Below are positions 39,776 through 48,996 of a stretch of 64,000 nt of DNA, piece after piece. Below the pieces are notes generated by a model, which had not been told where the DNA came from, ran no database searches, and saw nothing but the letters and a program-made list of their open reading frames with translations. The translations under genes were made by a program, and so were the position numbers. Where the stretch lies: positions 46,969-110,968 of the forward strand of contig CAVUGU010000020.1 of assembly GCA_963741055.1 (NCBI GenBank), written 5' to 3'. How positions within the stretch are numbered: position 1 is the first letter of the stretch; the number at the start of each line of letters is the position of its first letter. The DNA comes from Bog-756 sp963741055 (GTDB lineage Bacteria; Actinomycetota; Acidimicrobiia; Acidimicrobiales; RAAP-2).

Positions 39776-40957
39776 TCAACCTGCCTCGAGCACGTGGATG
39801 CCGATGAACGCCGCGTCGGTGGTGCCTCCATCGGTACCGATCATGCCACCGGTGTTGGTCGCCATGGCCAATCGTGCGCCGTCCACCTGCCGGGCGCCCC
39901 CGGCGCCGCGGAGCTGCGCGGCGAGCTCCACCACCTGAGCGATCCCGGTGGCCGCGAGGGGATGGCCCCGGCTGACCAGCCCGCCGCTCGGGTTGACCGT
40001 CACCTTGTCGCCCCCAAGGGTCGTGTCGCCGGCCAGCGTCGCAGGGCCTGCGTCCCCGGGCTTGAAGAAGCCGAGCGACTCGAGGGCGTAGAGCTCCTCG
40101 GGGCTGGTCGCGTCGTGCAGCTCGACGACGTCGATCTCACTCGGGTCGACGGACGACTCGTCCCACGCGGCCGACGCTGCCTCCGTCAATCGCTCGTGGT
40201 AGTCGACCTCCCCGCCACCGGACCTCGCCGTCGTCGAGCGGATGCGGGGCGCGCCGACCAGCGGTTGCGCGGTGAGCACGGCAGCAGCCGCCCCGTCGGT
40301 GAACGAAGAGCACATCAGCCGGGTCAGCGGCGTGACGATCGTCGCCGACGTGAGCACCTCCTCGACGGTGACCTCGGACTGGAACTGTGCGTTCGGGTTG
40401 AGGGAGCCGTGCCGGCGGGCCTTGACCGTGGCGGCCGCAACCTGCTCGAGGGTCGCCCCCCTCTCCTCGAGGTACGAAGCGGCCCAACGCGCGTTGAGGC
40501 CCATCAGCACGGAGCCCGACGGGTTCTCCAAGTCGCGGTGGAGTGCCGTGCGGTCGACCATCGGGACCCCGTCCTCGATGCCGGCCAACGTCGCGGCGCG
40601 ATCGCCCGTCCACATCTTCTCGATCCCGACCGCGAGCACGTGCCCGGTCCCGCCGCGCGCGGCGAGGGTCGAGAGGTGGAGCGCGGAGGCACCACCCGCG
40701 CACGAGTTGTCGACGTTGACCACTCCGGCGTGACGGAATCCGGCCGACCGGAGGAACGCCTGGCCTCTGATGCACTGCTGGTCGAGGAGCCGTCCCGCGG
40801 TCGCGTTGGCGAACACCACCAGCCCGATCTCCTCGGGTCCGACCCGGGCGTCGGTCAAGGCGCCCCTCACCACCTGGTGGGTCATCTCCTCCGCCGACAG
40901 ATCTCGTCGGTTCATCGGGGTCATCGCGGTGCCCGCGATCTGTACCGTCCGCTCCAT
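39776..40957 (-). CDS. thiolase-like protein (SCP-x / lipid-transfer type)
   Basis: A 393-residue thiolase-fold protein. The nucleophilic cysteine lies in VNVDNSCAGGASAL and the C-terminal base in GLVSRGHPLAATG; LHDATSPEEL between them is the SCP-x variant of the usual histidine loop. These proteins act in side-chain or beta-oxidation cleavage, or as non-catalytic partners with hydratase-like proteins. It is cotranscribed with fabH and the LLM oxidoreductase, consistent with lipid metabolism. Confidence 0.82.
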   Translation of the reverse strand: MERTVQIAGTAMTPMNRRDLSAEEMTHQVVRGALTDARVGPEEIGLVVFANATAGRLLDQQCIRGQAFLRSAGFRHAGVVNVDNSCAGGASALHLSTLAARGGTGHVLAVGIEKMWTGDRAATLAGIEDGVPMVDRTALHRDLENPSGSVLMGLNARWAASYLEERGATLEQVAAATVKARRHGSLNPNAQFQSEVTVEEVLTSATIVTPLTRLMCSSFTDGAAAAVLTAQPLVGAPRIRSTTARSGGGEVDYHERLTEAASAAWDESSVDPSEIDVVELHDATSPEELYALESLGFFKPGDAGPATLAGDTTLGGDKVTVNPSGGLVSRGHPLAATGIAQVVELAAQLRGAGGARQVDGARLAMATNTGGMIGTDGGTTDAAFIGIHVLEAG

Positions 40958-40976
40958 GACCGAGATCGACTCCCGA

Positions 40977-41933
40977 TCAGCCCGTGGCCGACGTCGTACG
41001 GACCGAGGCGACGAGCTCTTCGAACTGCCCGAGTGGTTCGTCGGCGGTCACGTAGACCACGACGTGTTCGGCACCGGCCCGCCGGTACGCGGCGATCGAT
41101 CGGGCGATGCCCTCGGCGTTCCCCGCGACGATGTGGCGCTCGAAGGCCTTCGGCGGGATCCCGTACATCGAGGACATCCACGAGGTACCTCGCCGGAGGG
41201 CCTCACCCTCGTCGTCGTCCAACGAGACGAACAGGACCATGGCCGGCGTCACCGAGCCCGCGGGCCTGCCCGCGCGGTCGACTTCCTTGGCCAGTCGGTC
41301 GAGCGCGGATCCGTACTCGTCGGGGTCGAGGAAGAGCGGCATCCACCCGTCACCCAACTTCGCCGCCCGCCGGAGCGCCGCCTCCGAAGAACCGCCGATC
41401 CAGATCGGGACTTGGTTCGGCGACGGCAGCATGCGGTACCCGTCGCCGGGTGCCGCGGCATCGGTCGTTTCTGTCTTTCCGGTCGACCACGATCGACGCA
41501 CTTGTTCGATTGCCCGGTCGAGCCGGCGACCGCGGGTGTGGAAGTCGGATCCTGCCAGCGCGTACTCGCCGGAGTGGCTTCCGACCCCCACGCCGAGGAT
41601 CATCCGACCACCGCTCAGCACCTGCAGTGTCGACGCCTGCTTGGCCACCGGGTGCGGGTCGCGGAGTGGGAGTTGGAGGACGCACGATCCGATCCGGGCG
41701 GCGTCGGTGGCGCGTGCGGCGACCGCGAGCGAGGTCAGGCACTCGAGATTGGGACCCGGCCAGAAGAGATGGTCACACGCCCACAGCGCGTCGGCTCCGA
41801 GTGTCTCGGCGTCGCGGCAGACCGTCTCGAGCTCGCCGATGGCATCCGATCCGTCCGACCAGGGATCCGATGCCTGCGGGAAGTTCGGCAGGATGAAGCC
41901 GATCGGTCCGAGGGGAGGTCGCACATCGGCCAC
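40977..41933 (-). CDS. LLM class F420-dependent oxidoreductase
   Basis: A 318-residue luciferase-like TIM-barrel protein. IGFILPNFPQASD at the start, DALWACDHLFWPGP, LGVGVGSHSGEYAL and VPIWIGGSSEAALRRAAKLG are standard stretches of actinobacterial F420-dependent members. The GTG at 41933 gives a normal N-terminus; the open frame extends 13 codons further to 41972 but adds only Arg-rich sequence. The hydride-transfer substrate is unknown. It lies 19 bases after the thiolase gene end in the same run. Confidence 0.83.
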   Translation of the reverse strand: MADVRPPLGPIGFILPNFPQASDPWSDGSDAIGELETVCRDAETLGADALWACDHLFWPGPNLECLTSLAVAARATDAARIGSCVLQLPLRDPHPVAKQASTLQVLSGGRMILGVGVGSHSGEYALAGSDFHTRGRRLDRAIEQVRRSWSTGKTETTDAAAPGDGYRMLPSPNQVPIWIGGSSEAALRRAAKLGDGWMPLFLDPDEYGSALDRLAKEVDRAGRPAGSVTPAMVLFVSLDDDEGEALRRGTSWMSSMYGIPPKAFERHIVAGNAEGIARSIAAYRRAGAEHVVVYVTADEPLGQFEELVASVRTTSATG

Positions 41934-42100
41934 GATGCATCGTAACCCCCGAGGTGCTCGCTGCCCGGCCATTGGAGCTGCGGGGCTCGCCTTCTCGAGC
42001 CTCGGCGGTCGCGGTGATCGGTGCGCGGGCTCGGCGCGGCAGAATGGTGGAAGACCCCGGCTCGTAGGAGCCGGTCGAGCGTGTCAGTGGAGGACGAGGC

Positions 42101-42487
42101 GTGGAATCCGAACCACAGGGGATCGGGGAGCGGGAAGAGCCGGTTGGCACCGGTGCCGAGGCACCGGCTGCGCTCGATGACGAGGAGCGCGCCGGCCGCC
42201 TCTCCGCGCTCACCGGTCTCATCGACCTCATGCGACCGGCGGTCCAGGCGGACGGGGGCGATCTCGTGCTGGTCGCCGCCGACGTGGACGAGGGAGTCGT
42301 CGAGGTGCAGCTACAGGGTGCCTGCAGCTCGTGTGCCATCAGCTCCGCCACGCTGCAGGGTGGGGTCGAGCGGATCCTCCGCGATCGGCTCGCGTGGGTC
42401 ACCGAGGTGCGCGGCGGGGTGGACGAGACGATGGATCCGTTCACCAGCGAGGCGATGGGCCGCGGAGGGTACGTCCCGAGCTTCTGA
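42101..42487 (+). CDS. NifU-like Fe-S cluster scaffold domain protein
   Basis: A 128-residue protein whose last 85 residues are the NifU C-terminal domain: LMRPAVQADGGDLVLV, then GACSSCAISSATLQGGVERIL with the CxxC cluster ligands. The first 35 residues are acidic and unstructured. The GTG at 42101 has GGAGGACG eight bases upstream. It stands alone, divergent from the LLM oxidoreductase, and should carry or transfer Fe-S clusters to target enzymes. Confidence 0.88.
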   Translation: MESEPQGIGEREEPVGTGAEAPAALDDEERAGRLSALTGLIDLMRPAVQADGGDLVLVAADVDEGVVEVQLQGACSSCAISSATLQGGVERILRDRLAWVTEVRGGVDETMDPFTSEAMGRGGYVPSF

Positions 42488-42583
42488 CCGGGCGCCGCGG
42501 GCGGCCTTGGCGGACACCGATCGGACCCCACCCGGGGCCTCTCTGATCGAACCTCTCTGTCCGGCGGCTTTCGGCGTGTCGCA

Positions 42584-42604
42584 TTAGTTAGCCAAACTAA
42601 CTAA
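42584..42604. promoter_or_regulatory. palindromic operator upstream of marR
   Basis: A perfect inverted repeat, TTAGTTAG - CCAAA - CTAACTAA, with 8-base arms and a 5-base spacer, ends nine bases before the MarR-family ATG. AT-rich palindromes of this size directly over the start region are typical autoregulatory MarR sites. It stands out in this GC-rich window. Confidence 0.8.
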
Positions 42605-42613
42605 ACTGGAGCC

Positions 42614-43090
42614 ATGAGATCCCGCTCGATCGTCGCCTCTGCGGCGGACCCCAACCACGACGACGTGGACCAGGCCGAGACGGCCTCGAGACTCCGGCTC
42701 GCGGTGACCCGTCTCCACCGTCGCTTGCGTCAGCAGACGCCGGGCGATCTGAGCCCCTCCCAGGCCTCGGCCCTCGCCAGCGTCGAGCAGCTCGGGTCAC
42801 CCACCCTCGGTGAGCTCGCACTCCGCGAATCGGTCCAGCCGCCGTCGCTCACCCCGATCATTGCGGCGCTCGAGGAGCGCAGCCTGGTGTCTCGGGAGGC
42901 CGACCCGGGCGATCGTCGAGTGACCAGGGTGACCGCGACACCGGCTGGACGGGCGGTGCTCGACCAGCGCCGCTCGGTCCGCGACGCCTACCTGTTGCAG
43001 CGACTCCAGGTGCTCGCTCCCGACGAGCGCGCCGCCCTCGGCGCGTTGGCGACGCTGCTCGAGCGTCTGGCTGAGGGGGAGGAGCCGTGA
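42614..43090 (+). CDS. MarR family transcriptional regulator
   Basis: A 158-residue winged-helix repressor. SPSQASALASVEQLGSPTLG starts the DNA-binding domain, LTPIIAALEERSLVSREADP is the recognition helix and DRRVTRVTATPAGRAVL the wing. It probably binds the palindrome at 42584-42604 and controls itself and the MFS exporter that overlaps it by four bases (GTGA). The ligand is unknown. Confidence 0.92.
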   Translation: MRSRSIVASAADPNHDDVDQAETASRLRLAVTRLHRRLRQQTPGDLSPSQASALASVEQLGSPTLGELALRESVQPPSLTPIIAALEERSLVSREADPGDRRVTRVTATPAGRAVLDQRRSVRDAYLLQRLQVLAPDERAALGALATLLERLAEGEEP

Positions 43091-44394
43091 GCGCGGTGCG
43101 TGCCGCGGCGCGCCAGACCTTCCACTCGCTCCGGGTCCGCAACTACCGGCTCTACTTCACCTCGCAGCTCATCTCGGTGTCGGGCACCTGGATGCAGTCG
43201 GTGGCCCAGGCATGGTTGGTTCTCCACCTGACCGGCAGCGGCGTCGACCTGGGCGTCGTGGTCGCATTGCAGTTCGTGCCGATGCTCTTCTTCGGCCCGT
43301 TCGGCGGTCTCGTGGCCGACCGTGCCGACAAGCGCCGGTTGTTGTTCGCCACCCAGACCGCGGGCGGCCTGCTCGCACTGGTGCTCGGGATCCTGGTGGT
43401 GAGCGGAACCGTGCAGCTCTGGCAGGTCTACCTCCTCGCCTCCTTCCTCGGCGTCGTCAACCTGTTCGACAACCCTGCTCGTCAGTCGTTCGTGATCGAG
43501 ATGGTCGGGCGCGACGACCTGCCCAACGCGGTGAGCCTCAATTCGGTGGTCATGAACGCCTCGCGGGTGATCGGGCCGGCGATCGGCGGGATCATCATCA
43601 CCCTCTTCGGCTTGGGCGTCTGCTTCTTCGTCAACGCGGCGTCCTATGTGGCGGTGGTGATCGGACTCGCCATGATGCGGGTCGCCGAGTTGCGCCCCAC
43701 CGAACCGGTCACGCGGGCCCGGGGGCAGGTTCGTGAGGGGTTCCGGTACGTGTGGCGGACCCCGACGCTTCGGAACACGCTGCTCGCGGTCGCGCTGATC
43801 GGGATCTTCGTCTACAACTTCACGGTCACGCTCGCCTTGCTGGCAAAGGTCACCTTCGGCGGGGGAGCGGGCGCCTACTCGCTCCTCACCTCTTGCATGG
43901 GGATCGGCGCGGTCGTCGGCGGTCTGTTCGCCGCCCACCGCGCGAGGCCGACGCCACGGCTCCTGCAAGTGCTCGCGCTGGCCCTCGGAGCCCTCCTCGC
44001 GCTCGTGGCACTGTCGCCGACCCTCCTCGTCGCGTGCCTGAGCATCGTCGCGATGGGCGCGGCCTCCATCGGGTTCATCGCGACCGCCAACGCAACCTTG
44101 CAGCTGACCTCCGAACCCGAGATGCGCGGCCGGGTGATGGCGCTCTATGCGATGGCCTTCCTCGGGACCACCCCGATCGGAGCCCCCCTGGTCGGCGCGA
44201 TCGCCCAGTGGACCGACCCGAGGGTCGCGCTGCTCGCCGGGTCGGCGTCGGCGGTTGCCGCCGCGGGCGTGCTCCTCTGGCACCACCAGAGTGCACAGCG
44301 CTCGGCCGGCGCCGGGGAGGGAGACGAGGAAGCACGCGCGACCGAGGCCCGCGCGGTCGAAGAGGCCGAGACGAGCCTGGCCCGTCCGGCCTGA
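43087..44394 (+). CDS. MFS transporter (EntS-like, MFS_3)
   Basis: A 435-residue twelve-helix permease. SQLISVSGTWMQSVAQAWLV and GGLVADRADKRRLL are the helix 1 region and the conserved loop between helices 2 and 3; FDNPARQSFVIEMVGRDDLP matches MFS_3 family exporters such as enterobactin exporter EntS. GTG at 43087 overlaps the marR stop. It is likely an efflux pump for the MarR ligand and converges on the acyl-CoA dehydrogenase gene 10 bases downstream. Confidence 0.88.
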   Translation: MSAVRAAARQTFHSLRVRNYRLYFTSQLISVSGTWMQSVAQAWLVLHLTGSGVDLGVVVALQFVPMLFFGPFGGLVADRADKRRLLFATQTAGGLLALVLGILVVSGTVQLWQVYLLASFLGVVNLFDNPARQSFVIEMVGRDDLPNAVSLNSVVMNASRVIGPAIGGIIITLFGLGVCFFVNAASYVAVVIGLAMMRVAELRPTEPVTRARGQVREGFRYVWRTPTLRNTLLAVALIGIFVYNFTVTLALLAKVTFGGGAGAYSLLTSCMGIGAVVGGLFAAHRARPTPRLLQVLALALGALLALVALSPTLLVACLSIVAMGAASIGFIATANATLQLTSEPEMRGRVMALYAMAFLGTTPIGAPLVGAIAQWTDPRVALLAGSASAVAAAGVLLWHHQSAQRSAGAGEGDEEARATEARAVEEAETSLARPA

Positions 44395-44404
44395 CCGGGG
44401 TCGA

Positions 44405-45634
44405 TCAGCCGCCCGGGGCCTTCGGCTCCTTCGGGAGCCCGAGCACCCTTTCGCCGACGATGTTGCGTTGGATCTCGGCGGTGCCGCCCCAGATGGTCTC
44501 CGAGCGCGAGAAGAAGAAGGACGCCTGCAGGGTGCTGACCGGGTAGTCGGCCCGTCCCCTGCGCAGCCGCTCGTCCACCACGTCTCCGGGGTCGCCGGTG
44601 AGGATCTGTCCGTCCATACCGAGGACGTCCATCGCCAGTTCCATGGTCGCTTGATGGAACTCCGACCAGAACATCTTGTTGCAGGCGCCGAGCGCGGCGG
44701 TGTGGTGGGTGCCGTTGAGGGCGTCGGTGAGCGTGCGGTACCCGTTGATCTCCATGATCTTGACCTTGCTCCAGGCCGTCGCCAGCCGCTGACGGATCAG
44801 CGGGTCGGTCGAGCGGCCGTTCTTCTTGGCCACGTCGACGATCTGTTCGAGCTCGCGCTGGAACCTGCGGTACCCGGTCGTGGCGGAGGTCCCGCGCTCG
44901 AAGCCGAGCGTGGTCATCGCGACCTTCCAGCCGTTGTTCTCGCCACCGACCACGTTCTTCCTCGGGCAACGCGCGTTGGTGAAGAAGACCTCGTTGAAAT
45001 CCGCGCTGCCGTCGACCTGCTCGATGGGACGCACCTCGATACCCGGCTGCTTCATCGGCACCAGCAGGTAGGAGATGCCCGCGTGCTTCGGGGCATCGGG
45101 GTCGGTGCGGGCGAGCAGGAAGATGTAGTCGGCGAACTGCGCCTGGGTGGTCCACACCTTCTGCCCGCTGACGACCCACTCGTCGCCGTCGAGCTCGGCC
45201 CTCGTCTTGAGCGAGGCGAGGTCGCTGCCGGCGTCGGGCTCGGAGAACCCTTGGCACCAGGAGATGGAGCCGTTGAGGATGCCGGGGATGAACTCCTGCT
45301 TCTGCTCCTCGGAGCCCCACTGGAGGATGGTGGGTCCGACCAGGGTGTCGCCGAAGAAGTCGGCCCGCAGTGGTGCCTCGGCCCGGGCGAACTCCTCGTT
45401 CAGCACCACCGATTCGATCAGCGAGAGACCCTTGCCGCCGTACTCCTTCGGCCACGAGGCACAGATCCAGCCTCCGTCGAAGAGCTTCTTCGTCCACTCG
45501 TGGTTGAACGCCCGGCGCTCGTCGCGGGTCATCGAGAATCCGGGGGTGCCCCATCCCTCGGGCAGGTTCTCTTGCAGCCACTCGCGGATCTCGGAGCGGA
45601 ACGCCTCGGCCTCCGCTGGGTAGGTGAGGTCCAT
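44405..45634 (-). CDS. acyl-CoA dehydrogenase
   Basis: A 409-residue flavoprotein that oxidises an acyl-CoA to the enoyl-CoA. WCQGFSEPDAGSDLASLKTR and VVSGQKVWTTQAQFADYI are the FAD-binding middle domain; FFFSRSETIWGGTAEIQRNI is the C-terminal signature. It is of the actinobacterial FadE type with a normal length. The ATG at 45634 is followed upstream by TAGTGT on the minus strand at 45644-45649, a possible -10 for a short leader. Chain length is unknown. Confidence 0.9.
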   Translation of the reverse strand: MDLTYPAEAEAFRSEIREWLQENLPEGWGTPGFSMTRDERRAFNHEWTKKLFDGGWICASWPKEYGGKGLSLIESVVLNEEFARAEAPLRADFFGDTLVGPTILQWGSEEQKQEFIPGILNGSISWCQGFSEPDAGSDLASLKTRAELDGDEWVVSGQKVWTTQAQFADYIFLLARTDPDAPKHAGISYLLVPMKQPGIEVRPIEQVDGSADFNEVFFTNARCPRKNVVGGENNGWKVAMTTLGFERGTSATTGYRRFQRELEQIVDVAKKNGRSTDPLIRQRLATAWSKVKIMEINGYRTLTDALNGTHHTAALGACNKMFWSEFHQATMELAMDVLGMDGQILTGDPGDVVDERLRRGRADYPVSTLQASFFFSRSETIWGGTAEIQRNIVGERVLGLPKEPKAPGG

Positions 45635-45709
45635 CGCCTTTCGACACTACTTCTCGAGTGAGCGGCCCTGAAGGTGGCGGGGGGCCGGACCGTGGGGGAG
45701 AATCCCGAC

Positions 45710-47272
45710 GTGGCAAGTGCGCACTCGACAGCCGCGACGCCGTCCACCGAAGCGACCTCCAGCCCCGACGGCGACGTGGCGATCACGGTCCTCCCGCACT
45801 GGATCGCAGGGAGGCCCGTACCCGGGCGCTCCGGACGCCGAGGGGAGATCTTCGACCCGGCCACCGGTCGGGTCGCCCGCTACGTCGACTTCGCAACTGC
45901 GTCCGAGGTGGCCGAGGCGGTCGACTCGGCGAGCGGAGCGTTCGAGGCCTGGCGCCACTCCTCGCTCAGTCAACGATCGGCGGTGCTGTTCGCCTTCCGT
46001 GAGCTGATGGCCTCGAGGGTGGCCGAGCTGGCGTCGGTGGTGACGGCCGAGCACGGCAAGGTCCTCGCCGACGCCACCGGGGAGGTCCGCCGCGCGCTCG
46101 AGGTCGTCGAGTTCGCCTGCGGGATCCCACACCTGTTGAAGGGAGGCTTCTCCGAGTCGGTCTCGACCGGGGTCGACACCTACTCGATCCGCCAGCCGCT
46201 CGGCGTGGTCGCGGTGGTGAGCCCGTTCAACTTTCCGGTGATGGTGCCCTGCTGGTTCGTGCCCATCGCCATCGCCTCGGGCAACGCGGTGATCCTCAAG
46301 CCGAGCGAGAAGGATCCCTCGGCCGCCAACTGGATGGCGGCGCGTTGGGCCGAGGCGGGTCTCCCCGACGGCGTCTTCAACGTGGTCCACGGTGACAAGG
46401 TGACGGTCGACGCCCTCGTCGACCACCCGGATGTGCGGGCGGTGTCCTTCGTCGGTTCGACGCCGGTCGCGCGTTCCCTCTACGAACGGGCCACCGCGAC
46501 CGGCAAGCGGGTGCAGGCGCTCGGTGGGGCGAAGAACCACATGGTGGTGCTGCCCGACGCCGAGCTCGACCTGGCGGCCGACGCGGCGGTGAACGCGGGC
46601 TTCGGCTCCGCGGGCGAGCGTTGCATGGCCATCTCGGTCGTCGTGGCCGTCGACCCGATCGGCGACCGGCTGGTCGCCGCCATCGCCGAGCGCATGGCGC
46701 GCCTGTCGGTCGGCGACGGCCGGCGTGACGCCGATATGGGGCCGCTCGTGACCGCCGCTCACCGCGACAAGGTGGTCTCCTACCTCGAGGCGGGAACCGA
46801 CGCCGGCGCGGAGCTGGTCGTCGACGGACGGGCCGGCACCATCGACGGCGATCCGGCGGGGTTCTGGCTCGCTCCGACCCTCTTCGACCGGGTGACCCCG
46901 AACATGTCGCTCTACACCGACGAGATCTTCGGCCCCGTCCTCTCGGTCGTGCGCGCCCCGTCGTACGAGGCTGCGCTCGAGCTGGTGAACGCCAACCCCT
47001 ACGGCAACGGCACCGCGATCTTCACCAACGACGGAGGCGCGGCTCGCCGGTTCCAGAGCGAGGTCGAGGTCGGGATGGTCGGTGTCAACGTGCCGATCCC
47101 GGTGCCGATGGCCTACTACTCGTTCGGCGGGTGGAAGTCCTCGCTCTTCGGCGACGCACACGCACACGGGACCGAGGGCGTCCACTTCTTCACCCGGGGC
47201 AAGGTGGTGACCAGTCGCTGGCTCGATCCTTCGCACGGTGGCATCGACCTCGGATTCCCCGAGAGCCGCTGA
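45710..47272 (+). CDS. mmsA: CoA-acylating methylmalonate-semialdehyde dehydrogenase
   Basis: A 520-residue aldehyde dehydrogenase of the MMSDH type that makes acetyl- or propionyl-CoA from malonate or methylmalonate semialdehyde. VVAVVSPFNFPVMVPCWFVP is the NAD-binding entry, SFVGSTPVAR the coenzyme loop and GSAGERCMAIS carries the catalytic cysteine; MMSDH-specific GGAKNHMVV replaces the usual GGK. I chose GTG 45710, with GGGGGAGA upstream, over GTG 45674. It overlaps the aminotransferase by one base (TGATG); the pair suits beta-alanine or omega-amino-acid breakdown. Confidence 0.92.
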   Translation: MASAHSTAATPSTEATSSPDGDVAITVLPHWIAGRPVPGRSGRRGEIFDPATGRVARYVDFATASEVAEAVDSASGAFEAWRHSSLSQRSAVLFAFRELMASRVAELASVVTAEHGKVLADATGEVRRALEVVEFACGIPHLLKGGFSESVSTGVDTYSIRQPLGVVAVVSPFNFPVMVPCWFVPIAIASGNAVILKPSEKDPSAANWMAARWAEAGLPDGVFNVVHGDKVTVDALVDHPDVRAVSFVGSTPVARSLYERATATGKRVQALGGAKNHMVVLPDAELDLAADAAVNAGFGSAGERCMAISVVVAVDPIGDRLVAAIAERMARLSVGDGRRDADMGPLVTAAHRDKVVSYLEAGTDAGAELVVDGRAGTIDGDPAGFWLAPTLFDRVTPNMSLYTDEIFGPVLSVVRAPSYEAALELVNANPYGNGTAIFTNDGGAARRFQSEVEVGMVGVNVPIPVPMAYYSFGGWKSSLFGDAHAHGTEGVHFFTRGKVVTSRWLDPSHGGIDLGFPESR

Positions 47273-48664
47273 TGACCTCGACCGATCGTGCGGACAAGAC
47301 GACCACCGGCGAGATCGTTGCCGACCCCGACCGAGGGCGCGAGATCTACGACCTCGACCGCGCGTACGTCTTCTACTCGTGGTCGGCACAGTCGCGTATC
47401 CACCCGCTTCCGCTCGCCGGGGCGGAGGGGTCCTACGTCTGGGACTACGAGGGCAACCGCTACCTCGACTTCTCGTCGCAGATGGTCAACACCAACATCG
47501 GCCACCAGCATCCGGTCGTCGTCGAGGCCATCCGCGAGCAGGCCGCCCGGCTCTGCACGATCGCGCCTCAATATGCCAACGACCAGCGCAGCGAGGCGGC
47601 CCGCCGGATCGTGGATCGCTCCCGCTTCGCGGAGGGGGCGAAGGTCTTCTTCACCAACGCGGGAGCCGAAGCCGTCGAGCATGCCGTGCGGATGGCTCGC
47701 CTCCACACCGGGCGGCCGAAGGTGCTCGCGACCTACCGCTCGTACCACGGCGCGACCGGGACCGCGATCAACCTCACCGGCGACGCCCGCCGCTGGCCGA
47801 GCGACACCGGGACCGCGGGAGTGGAGCACTTCTTCGGCCCTTTCCTCTACCGCTCCCCGTTCCACTCGACCTCGTTCGAGGAGGAGTCGGCGCGTGCCCT
47901 CGCCCACCTCGATCAGGTGATCGCTCTCGAGGGGCCGTCGACCATCGCGGCGATCATCTTGGAGACCGTCCCGGGCACGTCGGGGATCATGCCGCCGCCA
48001 CCGGGCTACCTCTCGGGCGTACGAGCGCTCTGCGACCGGCACGGGATCCTGCTCATCGCGGACGAGGTGATGTGCGGCTTCGGACGGTGCGGTGAGTGGT
48101 TCGCGGTCGACCACTGGGAGATCACCCCCGATCTGATCACCTTCGCCAAGGGGGTCAACTCGGGCTACGTGCCGCTCGGCGGAGTGGTCGTCGCCGCTCC
48201 CGTCGTCGAGACGTTCGCCGAACGTCCCTATCCCGGTGGCTTGACCTACTCCGGCCACCCGCTCGCCTGCGCGGCCGCGGTCGCGACGATCGACCTGATG
48301 GAACGCGAGCAGGATCGTCGAGCACGCCGCGGCCATCGGCTCCACCGTGCTCGGGCCCGGGCTCGCCGAGCTCGCGGTCTCCCATCCGGTCGTCGGGGAC
48401 GTGCGCGGGTTGGGCGTGTTCTGGGCACTCGAGCTGGTGACCGACCGTGCCACCAAGGAGCCGCTCGCCCCGTACGGGTCCTCTTCTCCGGCGATGGACG
48501 AGCTCGCCGCCGCGTGCCGCGAGCGCGGCCTGCTGCCCTTCACCAACTACAACCGCCTCCACGTCGTCCCGCCTTGCACGGTGAGCGCCGAGGAGACCGA
48601 GGAGGGCCTCGCCATCCTCGATGAGGCGCTGGCGGTCGCCGACCGGCACTACACCGGCTCCTGA
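47272..48664 (+). CDS. class III omega-amino acid aminotransferase (one frame break)
   Basis: About 463 residues after correction. FFTNAGAEAVEHAVRMAR, YHGATGTAINLTGD, LLIADEVMCGFGRCGEWF (with the PLP aspartate) and LITFAKGVNSGYVPLGGVVV (with the PLP lysine) are class III signatures. One extra base at 48311-48312 (GAGCAGGATC) shifts the frame within the C-terminal domain; removing it joins DLMERE to IVEHAAAIGSTVLGPGLAEL. With the adjacent MMSDH gene it should transfer the amino group of beta-alanine or a related compound to pyruvate. Confidence 0.87.
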
Positions 48665-48996
48665 CCGAGGTCGGACCGGACCGGGCCCGAAATTGCGCCA
48701 GGCCCGGAGCGTGACGGTGGTCACGCTCAGCAGGCCGGGCGGCACTTCCATCGGCAGCCCGGCTCCGCATCTTGAGCGCCCCGTTCGACCCCGGACGCGG
48801 GCGCCGGGTCCGGAGCTCGAATGCGGCTCGCTCGACGGACCCGGCCTCATCAGATCGGCACCGCACGCGACCTATCTTGAGGCGAGGGGCGACGATTTCC
48901 CAGGCTGTGGGGAAGATCGGGCCAAACCTCGTTTGCGCGGGAGCGGCGGGGCGAGAGAGGATCGGGACTTCATGTGCCCGCCCGCCCCGATGCTCC
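48665..48996. other. intergenic region between aminotransferase and GT4
   Basis: This 332-base gap holds a hairpin (described separately) close to the aminotransferase end. The remainder has no supported coding sequence, promoter box or repeat. The region probably separates the amino-acid catabolic unit from the envelope unit that starts at 48997. Confidence 0.5.
48707..48728 (+). terminator. hairpin downstream of the aminotransferase
   Basis: GAGCGTGAC and GTCACGCTC form a perfect 9-bp stem around the loop GGTG, 43 bases after the stop codon. There is no T run. It could also be a protein-binding palindrome, but its position after an operon favours a terminator. Confidence 0.6.
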
